Positions 1 through 6,171 of a DNA stretch of 9,847 nucleotides are shown one piece after another (the stretch's first letter is position 1; each line of letters begins with the position of its first letter). The DNA is from Planctomycetota bacterium (lineage in GTDB: Bacteria; Planctomycetota; UBA1135; UBA2386), in the NCBI GenBank assembly GCA_003235605.1, contig QJVU01000415.1:1-9847 (forward strand). Reading direction: 5' to 3'. The notes below the pieces were generated by a model. It was not told the DNA's origin and made no database searches. It saw nothing but the letters and a program-made list of their open reading frames with translations. The position numbers and the translations under genes were made by a program.

Positions 1-255
1 GCGCAGAGCCGGTAGGATACCGCACTCCACACCACGACTGTGCCGGATCCGAGGTGTCACCGACAAGCGCAAGGCCTCCCCTCGGTCGCGGTGGCCGTCA
101 CCTGTCCGAGCCAACACGCATCGCGGCCGGGTGGCCGCACGGTGCTGCGCGGGCAGTTGGGCCAGGCGTTGCGCCGCCAATGTCTGCGCCCAGGGCTCTC
201 CGACTGCGAGGCCGCTGGCGAACAGCAGCAGCACGAATACGGTCACCGGTCTCAT
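1..255 (-). CDS. Partial gene for an exported protein of unknown function, cut by the left window edge
   Basis: An open frame of 85 codons runs from an ATG at 255 to the window edge without a stop. The ATG overlaps the stop of the upstream response-regulator gene as ATGA (252-255), which argues for a real, translationally coupled start. A GAGAGAG stretch lies just upstream. The N-terminus looks like a Sec signal peptide: Arg2, a hydrophobic core at about residues 4-18 (VTVFVLLLFASGLAV), and a likely cleavage after Ala23 (PWA|Q) or Gly19. The product is therefore probably periplasmic or secreted. The part after the signal is Arg-rich and matches no family I recognise. Codon choice becomes less GC3-biased towards the edge, so a frameshift or an unusually short protein cannot be excluded. 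The start and signal peptide are fairly secure; the remaining sequence and the function are not. Confidence 0.55.
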   Translation of the reverse strand, partial: MRPVTVFVLLLFASGLAVGEPWAQTLAAQRLAQLPAQHRAATRPRCVLARTGDGHRDRGEALRLSVTPRIRHSRGVECGILPALR

Positions 256-1091
256 GGCGCTCTCTCGGGAACCTTCAACAGCCGCTCCACGACCTCGTAG
301 AGCAGGCTCTCGCTGAAGGGTTTGGCCAGGAACCCCTGGGCCTTCTCGATCTCCTCCATCGTCACCCGACTGGCCGTTGTGAGCAAGACCGGAATCTCGC
401 GGGTTGCATCATCCTGTCGCAGCCGCTGGATGACCTCCAGGCCGTCCAACTCGGGTAGCTCGTAGTCCATGAGGATCAGGTCCGGGTGCAGCTCCCTGGC
501 AGCCCGAAGGCCGCTGCGCCCGTCGTACACCTTGTGGACCTTGTAGCCCTGGGCCTGCAGCAGGGACTCCAGGGTGTCCGCCAGGTCCTCCTCGTCGTCC
601 ACCACCAGGATCGAACGGTCACGGGGGTCTTCCTCCCTGGCGGCGCGCTCACAGACCATCCTCCGGAGCATTGCCACCGTGTCCAACCCGGCCCTGGCGA
701 AGCCCTCCTCGATCTCCCTCTTCAGGGTGTCGTTGAACCGACGCACCGCGTTCCAGGCCTCGTAGTCCGGATAGTCCGGCTTGATCTCCATCTCGTCGTG
801 GGTGTCCACGCCGAAGAAGTACTCGCCGTGCAGGATGTGCTCCTGCAGCAGCAGTTTCATGAACGGGTAGTTGCGGTTGCCCAGGCGCATGGTGTAGCGG
901 CTGCATGCCCGCCCGTTCGTAGCCTCGACCTGTTCCCGCTGAAACAGGCCCAACACCTCCCTGCTGGACGCCGTCCGGCTCAGCGAAAACTGGGGCTTGG
1001 CGCGACCTCCCGTGTTCTGGGCGTATGCCCTCTCCCAGTAGATCGATACCGCTTCGTTCAGCAGTTCCAGGGAGAGGCGCTCCAGCTTCAT
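252..1091 (-). CDS. Response regulator with unknown N-terminal domain and C-terminal receiver domain
   Basis: This 279-residue protein has two parts. Residues about 160-275 form a CheY-like receiver: acidic pair D165/D166 after ILVV, phosphoacceptor D209 in LILMDYELPELDG, switch Thr239 in LLTTAS, and the conserved Lys257 in FLAKPF. All phosphorylation residues are present, so it should accept phosphate from a histidine kinase; none is in the window. Residues 1-155 are a separate domain I cannot name, rich in aromatic and acidic residues, with a block around 65-110 (MRLGNRNYPF, then HILHGEYFFGVDTHDE). No DNA-binding helix-turn-helix or enzymatic output motif is visible. The usual order is receiver first, so this layout is inverted. 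The ATG at 1091 has a GGAGG ribosome site 10 nt upstream and overlaps the pyrD stop as ATGA; its own stop overlaps the next gene the same way. Its output may be protein-protein signalling. Confidence 0.9.
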   Translation of the reverse strand: MKLERLSLELLNEAVSIYWERAYAQNTGGRAKPQFSLSRTASSREVLGLFQREQVEATNGRACSRYTMRLGNRNYPFMKLLLQEHILHGEYFFGVDTHDEMEIKPDYPDYEAWNAVRRFNDTLKREIEEGFARAGLDTVAMLRRMVCERAAREEDPRDRSILVVDDEEDLADTLESLLQAQGYKVHKVYDGRSGLRAARELHPDLILMDYELPELDGLEVIQRLRQDDATREIPVLLTTASRVTMEEIEKAQGFLAKPFSESLLYEVVERLLKVPERAP

Positions 1092-2017
1092 CCGCCCAGC
1101 ACCTCCGTGGGAACATCGGAACGCTGCAGGCTCCTGACCACCTCGCCTACTGTCAGGCTCTCGGCTGACAGCATCGCTTCCAGCTCATCGAGGATGTGCG
1201 TCATGCGACCCGGGTCCACGAAGTTGGCCGTGCCGACCTGCACCGCGCTGGCTCCGGCAGCCAGGAACTGCAGGACGTCGTCGGCGGTCGAAACCCCGCC
1301 CACGCCAATGATCGGCAGTTCCGTGACCTGACTGATTTGGTGCACCATCCGCAACGCCACTGGCCGGATGGCCGGCCCGGAAAGCCCGCCGATGGTCTTG
1401 CCAAGGACCGGCTTCCTGGCCCGCCAGTCCACCGCCATGCCGATCAGCGTGTTGATCGCGGTGAGGCCATCAGCACCGCCTCGTTCCGCGGCTTTCGCGA
1501 TCTTGGTGATGTCGGTGATGTTCGGCGACAGCTTGGCGAAGACCGGGACATCGGCCACCGCTTTCACCCGCGCCATCGCCTCTTCGGCCAGGCGCGGCTC
1601 GGTAGAAAAGTAGAGGCGGCCCTCCTGTACGTTCGGGCAGGACAGATTCACCTCCAGCGCGTCCACCCCCGCCGCGCAGAACCGTTCCGCCAGTTCCACG
1701 AACTCGGGGATCGACTCCCCCCCGATGTTCACGATCACCCGTGGACCCAGTTCCTTCATCCGCGGCAGGGTCTCCGCCAGGAAGACATCCGCGCCGCGGT
1801 TTTCCAAGCCGATGGAGTTCAGCATCCCCGCCGGGGTCTCGATGATCCGTGCCGGGGGGTTGCCCGGCCGGGGCTTCACGGTGACGGTCTTCGAGACCAG
1901 GGCGCCAAGACGCTCGATCTCCAGGAACTCCTTCCCCTCGAGACCCGAGCCAAAGCAGCCCGAAGCACTCATGATGGGGCTTCGAAGGCTCAGGGGCCCA
2001 AGTTGTGCCTCTAGCAA
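1088..2017 (-). CDS. pyrD: Dihydroorotate dehydrogenase, class 1B catalytic subunit
   Basis: PyrD oxidises dihydroorotate to orotate, the fourth step of UMP synthesis, using FMN in a TIM barrel in the cytoplasm. Numbered from the chosen start, the 309-residue protein shows SASGCFGSG (17-25), the FMN-contacting Lys44 in SKTVT, NSIGLEN (67-73), the class 1 catalytic Cys127 in NLSCPN, Lys162 in AKLSPN, GGLSGPAIRPVALRM (210-224) and the phosphate-binding IGVGG / VGTA loops. The GN..ARIIET block resembles class 1B, which normally pairs with the PyrK flavin/iron-sulfur subunit and uses NAD; pyrK is not in the window. An in-frame TTG at 2119 would add 34 residues with no ribosome site and no family counterpart. 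The TTG at 2017 has AGAGGA 5 nt upstream and gives the usual family N-terminus. The stop overlaps the response-regulator ATG by 4 nt. Confidence 0.93.
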   Translation of the reverse strand: MLEAQLGPLSLRSPIMSASGCFGSGLEGKEFLEIERLGALVSKTVTVKPRPGNPPARIIETPAGMLNSIGLENRGADVFLAETLPRMKELGPRVIVNIGGESIPEFVELAERFCAAGVDALEVNLSCPNVQEGRLYFSTEPRLAEEAMARVKAVADVPVFAKLSPNITDITKIAKAAERGGADGLTAINTLIGMAVDWRARKPVLGKTIGGLSGPAIRPVALRMVHQISQVTELPIIGVGGVSTADDVLQFLAAGASAVQVGTANFVDPGRMTHILDELEAMLSAESLTVGEVVRSLQRSDVPTEVLGG

Positions 2018-2022
2018 GGGAT

Positions 2023-2028
2023 TCCTCT
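2023..2028 (-). promoter_or_regulatory. Ribosome binding site deciding the pyrD start
   Basis: On the minus strand AGAGGA is followed by 5 nt and then TTG at 2017-2015. The more distal TTG at 2119 has no purine-rich site, so this motif decides the start in favour of the shorter 309-residue protein. Confidence 0.6.
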
Positions 2029-2155
2029 GACCTCTGTCGGGGGTCTCGGCCGGGGTGGAGGTCTGCGGCGCTCGGTACAAGGATACACCGTGCTCTAGGC
2101 CCCGATCGAGGCCTTGCAACGGTGAAACCGACCAAACTTGGGGTTTTCGAAGGGC

Positions 2156-2761
2156 TTAGCCCTGTTTGTCCCGCGGATCCAGGAACAAGAGCCACACACC
2201 CAGGGTGATCGCGCCAACCGTGATGCAGGAGTCAGCGACGTTGAAAGCCGGGAACGGCCAGCCCCAGAAGGTGAACTGCAGGAAGTCGCGGACCCCGCCG
2301 CTCAGATCCTCCCTCCCCGCCACGAGGACGCTGAAGTTGTCGTAGAGGTTGCCCAGCGCCCCGGCCAGAATCACGCCGAGGGCGGCGAGGGCCAGCCGGG
2401 CCCGCCTTGAGGTGCGCCAGACGAAGGCCAGGATCACCACCACCGCGAGGCAACGCAGCACCCGGAGCCCGGTCGCAAAGTCCTGGCCCAGCCCCCAGAC
2501 GGTGCCCGTGTTGTACCACTGCACCAGCTTGAAGCTGATCGGTCCCCCCCAGATCTCGTACCCCCGGTGGTAGTGGACGACATTGGGTTGGCTGGCTTCG
2601 AGGAAACCGAATACCTGGTGCTTCGACCACAAGTCCGCCACCAGCAGCGGCAGGATCGGGGCCCAGAACAACAGCTTGCCGGCAAACAAGCTGGGGGCTT
2701 CGGCCGGGGCCGCTTCGACAGCGTCGACCTGAACCTCTGCGGGCGGGGCTAGCGGATCCAA
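2156..2761 (-). CDS. lspA: Lipoprotein signal peptidase (signal peptidase II)
   Basis: LspA cleaves the signal peptide of diacylglyceryl-modified prolipoproteins before the lipidated cysteine, in the cytoplasmic membrane. The 201-residue product has four predicted membrane segments (about 30-47, 96-116, 122-141, 176-195). Family motifs are present: D43 in ADLWSK, NTGTVWG (84-90, for the usual N.GaaFG), GNLYDN (137-142), V.DF with D159, and FNVAD with D177. D159 and D177 match the catalytic aspartate pair assigned in LspA structures. Oddities are Asn142 where GNxxDR normally has Arg, an acidic/proline-rich cytoplasmic extension of about 29 residues, and a long loop between segments 1 and 2; most LspA proteins are near 160-170 residues. 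The TTG start at 2761 has AGGA 7 nt upstream and lies 17 nt after the dksA stop; the longer open frame reads back into dksA and is rejected. Confidence 0.92.
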   Translation of the reverse strand: MDPLAPPAEVQVDAVEAAPAEAPSLFAGKLLFWAPILPLLVADLWSKHQVFGFLEASQPNVVHYHRGYEIWGGPISFKLVQWYNTGTVWGLGQDFATGLRVLRCLAVVVILAFVWRTSRRARLALAALGVILAGALGNLYDNFSVLVAGREDLSGGVRDFLQFTFWGWPFPAFNVADSCITVGAITLGVWLLFLDPRDKQG

Positions 2762-2768
2762 CGGATCG

Positions 2769-2772
2769 TCCT
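2769..2772 (-). promoter_or_regulatory. Ribosome binding site deciding the lspA start
   Basis: AGGA on the minus strand lies 7 nt before TTG 2761-2759, between the dksA stop and lspA. No ATG or GTG occurs in the lspA frame between the dksA stop and the first membrane segment, so this TTG is the best-supported start. Confidence 0.5.
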
Positions 2773-2778
2773 GACGGG

Positions 2779-3213
2779 CTACGCGATCTCGCGTCCCCGC
2801 TCCATCTCCTCCTGGTGCTGAACGCAGTACCTCGCCCACGGCAGGTACTCGAGACGAGCCTTGGGGATCCAGACCTCGAGCTTCTTGCCCGCCTTCCCCT
2901 TGGCGCTTGGCAACGACGTGGCCTCGACGCACATGGGGCACTCGCCGAACGGGTACTCACCCTTCCCGTCGATGCGGTCGAGTGCTTCCTGGATCAAACC
3001 GATGGTCTCCTCCTCGTTCTCGATCAACCCCAACATGAACGCCTGATCGTGGTTGTCCGACCCCTGGTCCGCCAGGTGGTCCACCGAGTTGTCCTGTTCC
3101 GAGGCCCTGAGGGCCTCGCTCCGCATCGAGCCTACATCGCCGGTGAGGCTGGCGAGTTGCGCCAGCAGGGTCTTCCGGTACCTGGTGAGATCCGTCTTGG
3201 TTGGCTTGGGCAT
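2779..3213 (-). CDS. dksA: DksA/TraR-family zinc-finger regulator
   Basis: DksA-family proteins bind in the RNA polymerase secondary channel and, often with ppGpp, adjust transcription of ribosomal and biosynthetic genes. The 144-residue product has an N-terminal helix (MPKPTKTDLTRYRKTLLAQL), a probable coiled-coil hairpin with an Asp-rich bend (DHLADQGSDNHDQAF, about 45-59), the characteristic LIQEALDRIDGKGEYPFGECPMC stretch split across 73-95, and a C-terminal zinc site. That site reads Cys92-x2-Cys95 and Cys130-x2-His133, so the usual fourth Cys is His. A basic insert (SLPSAKGKAGKKLEV, 100-114) lengthens the finger before IPKARLEYLPWARYC. The ATG at 3213 gives the normal family N-terminus but has no clear Shine-Dalgarno; the open frame extends upstream to 3417 without family resemblance. 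It leads the lspA transcript. Distinguishing DksA proper from a paralogue needs alignment. Confidence 0.88.
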   Translation of the reverse strand: MPKPTKTDLTRYRKTLLAQLASLTGDVGSMRSEALRASEQDNSVDHLADQGSDNHDQAFMLGLIENEEETIGLIQEALDRIDGKGEYPFGECPMCVEATSLPSAKGKAGKKLEVWIPKARLEYLPWARYCVQHQEEMERGREIA

Positions 3214-3322
3214 TTCGAGAATCGCTGAACTGGGTTGGCCGTGGCCCGCCGGCGAGGGAAGGGGCATCCCTACCGCCACAGACGCCTCGTCGTTTCGGTT
3301 GCGAATCGGTGATCGCTGACTG

Positions 3323-3349
3323 CCATTTGCCCCGATACTTCGGGAATGG
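3323..3349. promoter_or_regulatory. Ten-pair stem-loop at the 5' end of the predicted dksA leader
   Basis: On the plus strand CCATT, TGC, CCCGA, TACT, TCGGG, AATGG occur in order. CCCGA pairs with TCGGG around a 4 nt loop, and CCATT pairs with AATGG outside it, leaving a 3 nt bulge on one side. On the minus strand it would lie immediately after the predicted dksA transcription start. There is no T-tract on either side, so it is not a standard terminator. It could be an mRNA-stabilising or regulatory 5' hairpin, or a DNA operator between the divergent dksA and xer genes. Confidence 0.45.
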
Positions 3350-3357
3350 GGGCGCGG

Positions 3358-3386
3358 ACCATAAGTCTCCCAACGCAGGCGGTCAA
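3358..3386 (-). promoter_or_regulatory. Sigma70-type promoter for dksA-lspA
   Basis: Reading the minus strand, TTGACC (3386-3381) is separated by exactly 17 nt from TATGGT (3363-3358). This matches the -35 consensus at 5 of 6 positions and the -10 at 4 of 6, including its most conserved bases. Transcription would begin near 3351 and leave a leader of about 138 nt before the dksA ATG. It is inferred from consensus only. Confidence 0.5.
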
Positions 3387-3436
3387 GACTGTCCCACCCA
3401 ACTGGTTTCTGCTTCAACCTCCTTTACGATCGGGCC

Positions 3437-4342
3437 TTGAACCCGGCCAACGTGAGCGCTACGGCACCGCCTCTGCTGCTGCTCCAGGAGTTCCTGGACT
3501 ACCTGACAACCGAGCTGCAGCTCGCGCGCAACACCGTGCGGGCATACCGCCAGGATCTGGAACGGCTCCTCGGTGCGCGGCGGACGCTCCCCGACCGGGC
3601 CCGGATCCTCCGCCATCTGACGGCCCTCCGCCGGAGCCACGCGCCCGCCTCCGTCGTGCGTGCCATGGCAGCGATCCGGGGCTTCTGCCGGTACCTGCAC
3701 GGCGAGGGGATCCTCGAGGGAGACCCGACGGAAGGCCTGCTGGGAGCGCGCCTGGAACGGCGCCTGCCGCCGGTGCTGGGCCGCCGCGCCGTGGAAGAGA
3801 TCCTGGAGAGCTTCCCCGCCGACGGCGGGCTGGCGTTGCGCAACAGGGCGCTGCTGCACGCGCTCTATGCCACCGGCTGCCGGGTGTCGGAGCTCGTTTC
3901 ACTGACGATGCAGAGCCTCATCGACGAGCACCGCTGCCTGAAGGTCGTGGGCAAGGGCAACAAGGAGCGCCTGCTGCCCCTGTCTCCCAGGGCCCACCAC
4001 CTGATCCATCGCTACCTCCATGAGGTGCGCCCGGCGCTGGTGTCCCACAGGGCTCGGGACCACCAGGACCGGCTGTTCCTCTCCAACCACGGCCGCCCCC
4101 TGGGCCGGATGCGGATCTACCAGATCGTGCGCTTGGCCGCAGAGCGTGCAGGCCTGCACGTGGCCTGCTCACCACACTCCCTCAGACATTCCTTCGCAAC
4201 CCATCTCGTGGCCGGCGGCGCCGACCTCCGGGTGGTGCAGGAGCTGTTGGGCCACGCGTCCCTCGCCACCACCCAGGTGTATACCCACGTGGACCAGGAG
4301 CGCCTGCAGCAAGTGCACAGGAGCTTTCACCCCCGCGGCTGA
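3437..4342 (+). CDS. xerC: Xer-type site-specific tyrosine recombinase (XerC/XerD family)
   Basis: Xer recombinases resolve chromosome dimers at dif, working with FtsK at the septum. The 301-residue protein has the expected length and layout. Residues about 13-100 form the SAM-like core-binding domain (FLDYLTTELQLARNTVRAYRQDL), and about 110-295 the catalytic domain. The full active-site set is present: Arg149 (TGCRVSEL), Lys173 (VVGKGNKER), His247 and Arg250 (SPHSLRHSFATH), His273 (LLGHASLATTQ) and nucleophile Tyr282 (VYTHV). No phage or integron genes are nearby, so a housekeeping role is more likely than a phage integrase. XerC and XerD cannot be told apart by eye. The start is uncertain: TTG at 3437 or GTG at 3452, neither with a Shine-Dalgarno; a TACGAT sequence at 3425-3430 could be a -10 for a leaderless message. 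The 3' end overlaps convergent uvrC by 16 bp. Confidence 0.92.
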   Translation: MNPANVSATAPPLLLLQEFLDYLTTELQLARNTVRAYRQDLERLLGARRTLPDRARILRHLTALRRSHAPASVVRAMAAIRGFCRYLHGEGILEGDPTEGLLGARLERRLPPVLGRRAVEEILESFPADGGLALRNRALLHALYATGCRVSELVSLTMQSLIDEHRCLKVVGKGNKERLLPLSPRAHHLIHRYLHEVRPALVSHRARDHQDRLFLSNHGRPLGRMRIYQIVRLAAERAGLHVACSPHSLRHSFATHLVAGGADLRVVQELLGHASLATTQVYTHVDQERLQQVHRSFHPRG

Positions 4343-6168
4343 GCCACCGCTTCGTGGATGCGCGCGGCCACCGAGCGCGGCAGCCCAGGAACCTGGCAAA
4401 GCTCCTCGAGGGTCGCGTTCTTGATGGCGGCCAGGGAGCCGAAGTGGCGCAGGACCCTGTTTCGACGTGCGGGCCCGACGCCGGGCACCCGGTCCAGCTC
4501 ACCGGTGAGCCCCCGTCGGCTGCGTGTGCTGCGATGGTAGCTGATCGCGAAGCGGTGGGCCTCGTCCCGGATCGCCGCCACCAACAGGGTGTCGGGTGCA
4601 GCGTCGGCCAACGGTACCGCCACTGGCCGGCGCCCTGGAAACAAGCGTTCGCCGGTGGCTTCGGGCCGGCGCCTCTTGCCGGCGGGCCTGCTCTTGGCCA
4701 GCCCCGCGAGGGCGAGGTCCTCGCTCAGCCCCAGTTCGGCAATCGCCCGGGCCGCCGCCGTCACCTGACCGCGGCCACCGTCGACCAGCAACAGGTCCGG
4801 CAGCTCCCCGCCCTCCTTGGTCAGGCAGAGGGTGAGGCTGCGGCGCACCACCTCCGCCATCGCCGAGAAGTCATCGCGGGCTGCTTCGCTGCTGATCTCA
4901 AAACGCCGGTAGTGTGCCTTGTCCGGCCGACCGTTCCGGAACACCACCCGGGACGCCACAGTGTGCTGACCCTGGATGGTGGAGACATCGATGCAGTGGA
5001 TCGTCTCCGGCGCTTCGGAGAGCCCCAGCTTCCCGGCCAGCTCCACGGCCCCGGACCGGCGGCGGGCCCCCTCGTCCGCCGCCGCCGCGTCTGCGAGCCG
5101 CGCGTTCTCCATGGCAATCCTGAGGTTGCGGAAGCCGTCTCCTCGCTGCGGCCGGCGCACCTCCACCTTGCTGCCGCGCTTGCCGCTCAGCCATTGGCCT
5201 ACGAGGTCCGCCTCGGCCACCTCGCCAGGCACCAGTATCTGGGCCGGCACATAGCGCTCCCCCTCGTAGAAGCGGCCCAGCAGCTCCGCCAGCAGGAGGT
5301 CGTCCGGCAGCTGAGACCGCAGGTTGAAGCGCCTGCTGCTCTCCAGTCTGCCGCCGCGAAACAACAGGAACACCGCACAAATCTCGTCCCCGACGCGCCA
5401 AAGCCCGACCACGTCCTGATCCACCCCGGTGCCGACCACGGTCTGGCGCTCCACCACACGACCCAGGGCCTCGAGCTGGATCTTGAGGGTCTGGGCCCGC
5501 TCGAACTCGAGCCGTTCCGCCGCCTCTCGCATCTGCCGCAGCAGGCTGCGGCGCAAGGCCGTGGCCTCGCCGCGCAGGATTGCGACCGCCTCGTCCAGCA
5601 GACGCTCGTAGTCGTCTTTCGAAATGAGGCCGACGCAGGGCGCCGGACAGCGACCGATCTGGTGCTTGACGCAGGGGCGGGACCGATTGTGGAACACGGC
5701 GTCGGTGCAGTCGCGCAGCGGCACGACCTTGTGCAGCAGGCGTAGCGTGGAACGCACCGACTTCGCAGACGCATAGGGACCGAAGTACTCCGCGCGGTCG
5801 CGGCGACGCCGCCGCACCAGAGTGAACCAAGGCCATGGCTCCGAGCGGTCCAGGCGCAGCATCAGGAACGACTTGTCGTCCCGGAGCCTGACGTTGTAGA
5901 GCGGCTTGCGCTTCTTGATGACAGTGTTCTCGAGGAGCAGCGCCTCCTGCTCGGTGGCGGTCGCCACGAACTCCACATCCGCAGCCTGGTCGATGAGGAA
6001 GCGGATCTGCGCCCTGCCATCCCCGCGCGGCGAAAGGTAGCTGCGCACCCGCTCCCGCAGATTCTGGGCCTTGCCGACGTAGAGGGCGTGACCACGGGCA
6101 TCGGTGAAGATGTAGATGCCAGGGCGCCGGGGGAACGACCTGACCTTCGCTGCAATCCGATTGTCCAC
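4327..6168 (-). CDS. uvrC: UvrABC system protein C, dual-incision nuclease subunit
   Basis: UvrC binds the UvrB-DNA preincision complex and cuts on both sides of a lesion in nucleotide excision repair. The 613-residue protein has all domains in order. The GIY-YIG nuclease (about 13-95) makes the 3' cut, with Tyr30 and Lys33 in YVGKA, Arg40, Glu80 and Asn92. A cysteine cluster C154, C166, C174, C178 fits the iron-sulfur site known in UvrC. The UVR motif (about 207-240) contacts UvrB. The RNase H-like domain (about 385-545) makes the 5' cut, with D394 (CIDVS), D432/D433 (RDDFSAM), D463 (LLLVDGGRGQV) and H538 (DEAHRF). Two helix-hairpin-helix motifs follow (about 553-608, VPGVGPARR and VPGLPRSVA). 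The GTG start at 6168 lies 3 nt after the uvrB stop, with GGAG 12 nt upstream inside uvrB, so the two are co-transcribed and probably translationally coupled. Confidence 0.96.
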   Translation of the reverse strand: MDNRIAAKVRSFPRRPGIYIFTDARGHALYVGKAQNLRERVRSYLSPRGDGRAQIRFLIDQAADVEFVATATEQEALLLENTVIKKRKPLYNVRLRDDKSFLMLRLDRSEPWPWFTLVRRRRRDRAEYFGPYASAKSVRSTLRLLHKVVPLRDCTDAVFHNRSRPCVKHQIGRCPAPCVGLISKDDYERLLDEAVAILRGEATALRRSLLRQMREAAERLEFERAQTLKIQLEALGRVVERQTVVGTGVDQDVVGLWRVGDEICAVFLLFRGGRLESSRRFNLRSQLPDDLLLAELLGRFYEGERYVPAQILVPGEVAEADLVGQWLSGKRGSKVEVRRPQRGDGFRNLRIAMENARLADAAAADEGARRRSGAVELAGKLGLSEAPETIHCIDVSTIQGQHTVASRVVFRNGRPDKAHYRRFEISSEAARDDFSAMAEVVRRSLTLCLTKEGGELPDLLLVDGGRGQVTAAARAIAELGLSEDLALAGLAKSRPAGKRRRPEATGERLFPGRRPVAVPLADAAPDTLLVAAIRDEAHRFAISYHRSTRSRRGLTGELDRVPGVGPARRNRVLRHFGSLAAIKNATLEELCQVPGLPRSVAARIHEAVAQPRG

Positions 6169-6171
6169 CGG

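Noticed and set aside
2098..2113. Near-palindrome GGCCCCGATCGAGGCC between lspA and pyrD as a possible operator
   Set aside because: It is a 14 of 16 match in GC-rich DNA, with no convincing promoter around it; TTGCAA 16 nt from TAGAGC is too weak to report.
2018..2119. A 34-residue N-terminal extension of PyrD from TTG 2119
   Set aside because: There is no ribosome site before 2119 and no family resemblance in the added residues, while TTG 2017 has AGAGGA at good spacing and gives the standard N-terminus.
2151..2164. AGGGC/GCCCT hairpin at the lspA stop as a terminator
   Set aside because: The stem is only 5 bp with a 3 nt loop and is not followed by a T-tract on the minus strand.
2762..2941. 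Longer LspA frame reading back into dksA
   Set aside because: It overlaps the zinc-finger coding part of dksA and lacks any LspA similarity; the TTG at 2761 follows an AGGA site.
3221..3320. Repeated ATCGCTGA motifs at 3221 and 3312 as regulator sites
   Set aside because: Two 8-base matches in a spacer of about 220 bp are within chance expectation.
3346..4023. Long open frame in another phase inside xer, and similar long antisense frames across uvrB, uvrC and pyrD
   Set aside because: They are by-products of high GC content; their translations are Pro/Arg/Ala-rich with no motifs, whereas the opposing frames carry complete active sites.
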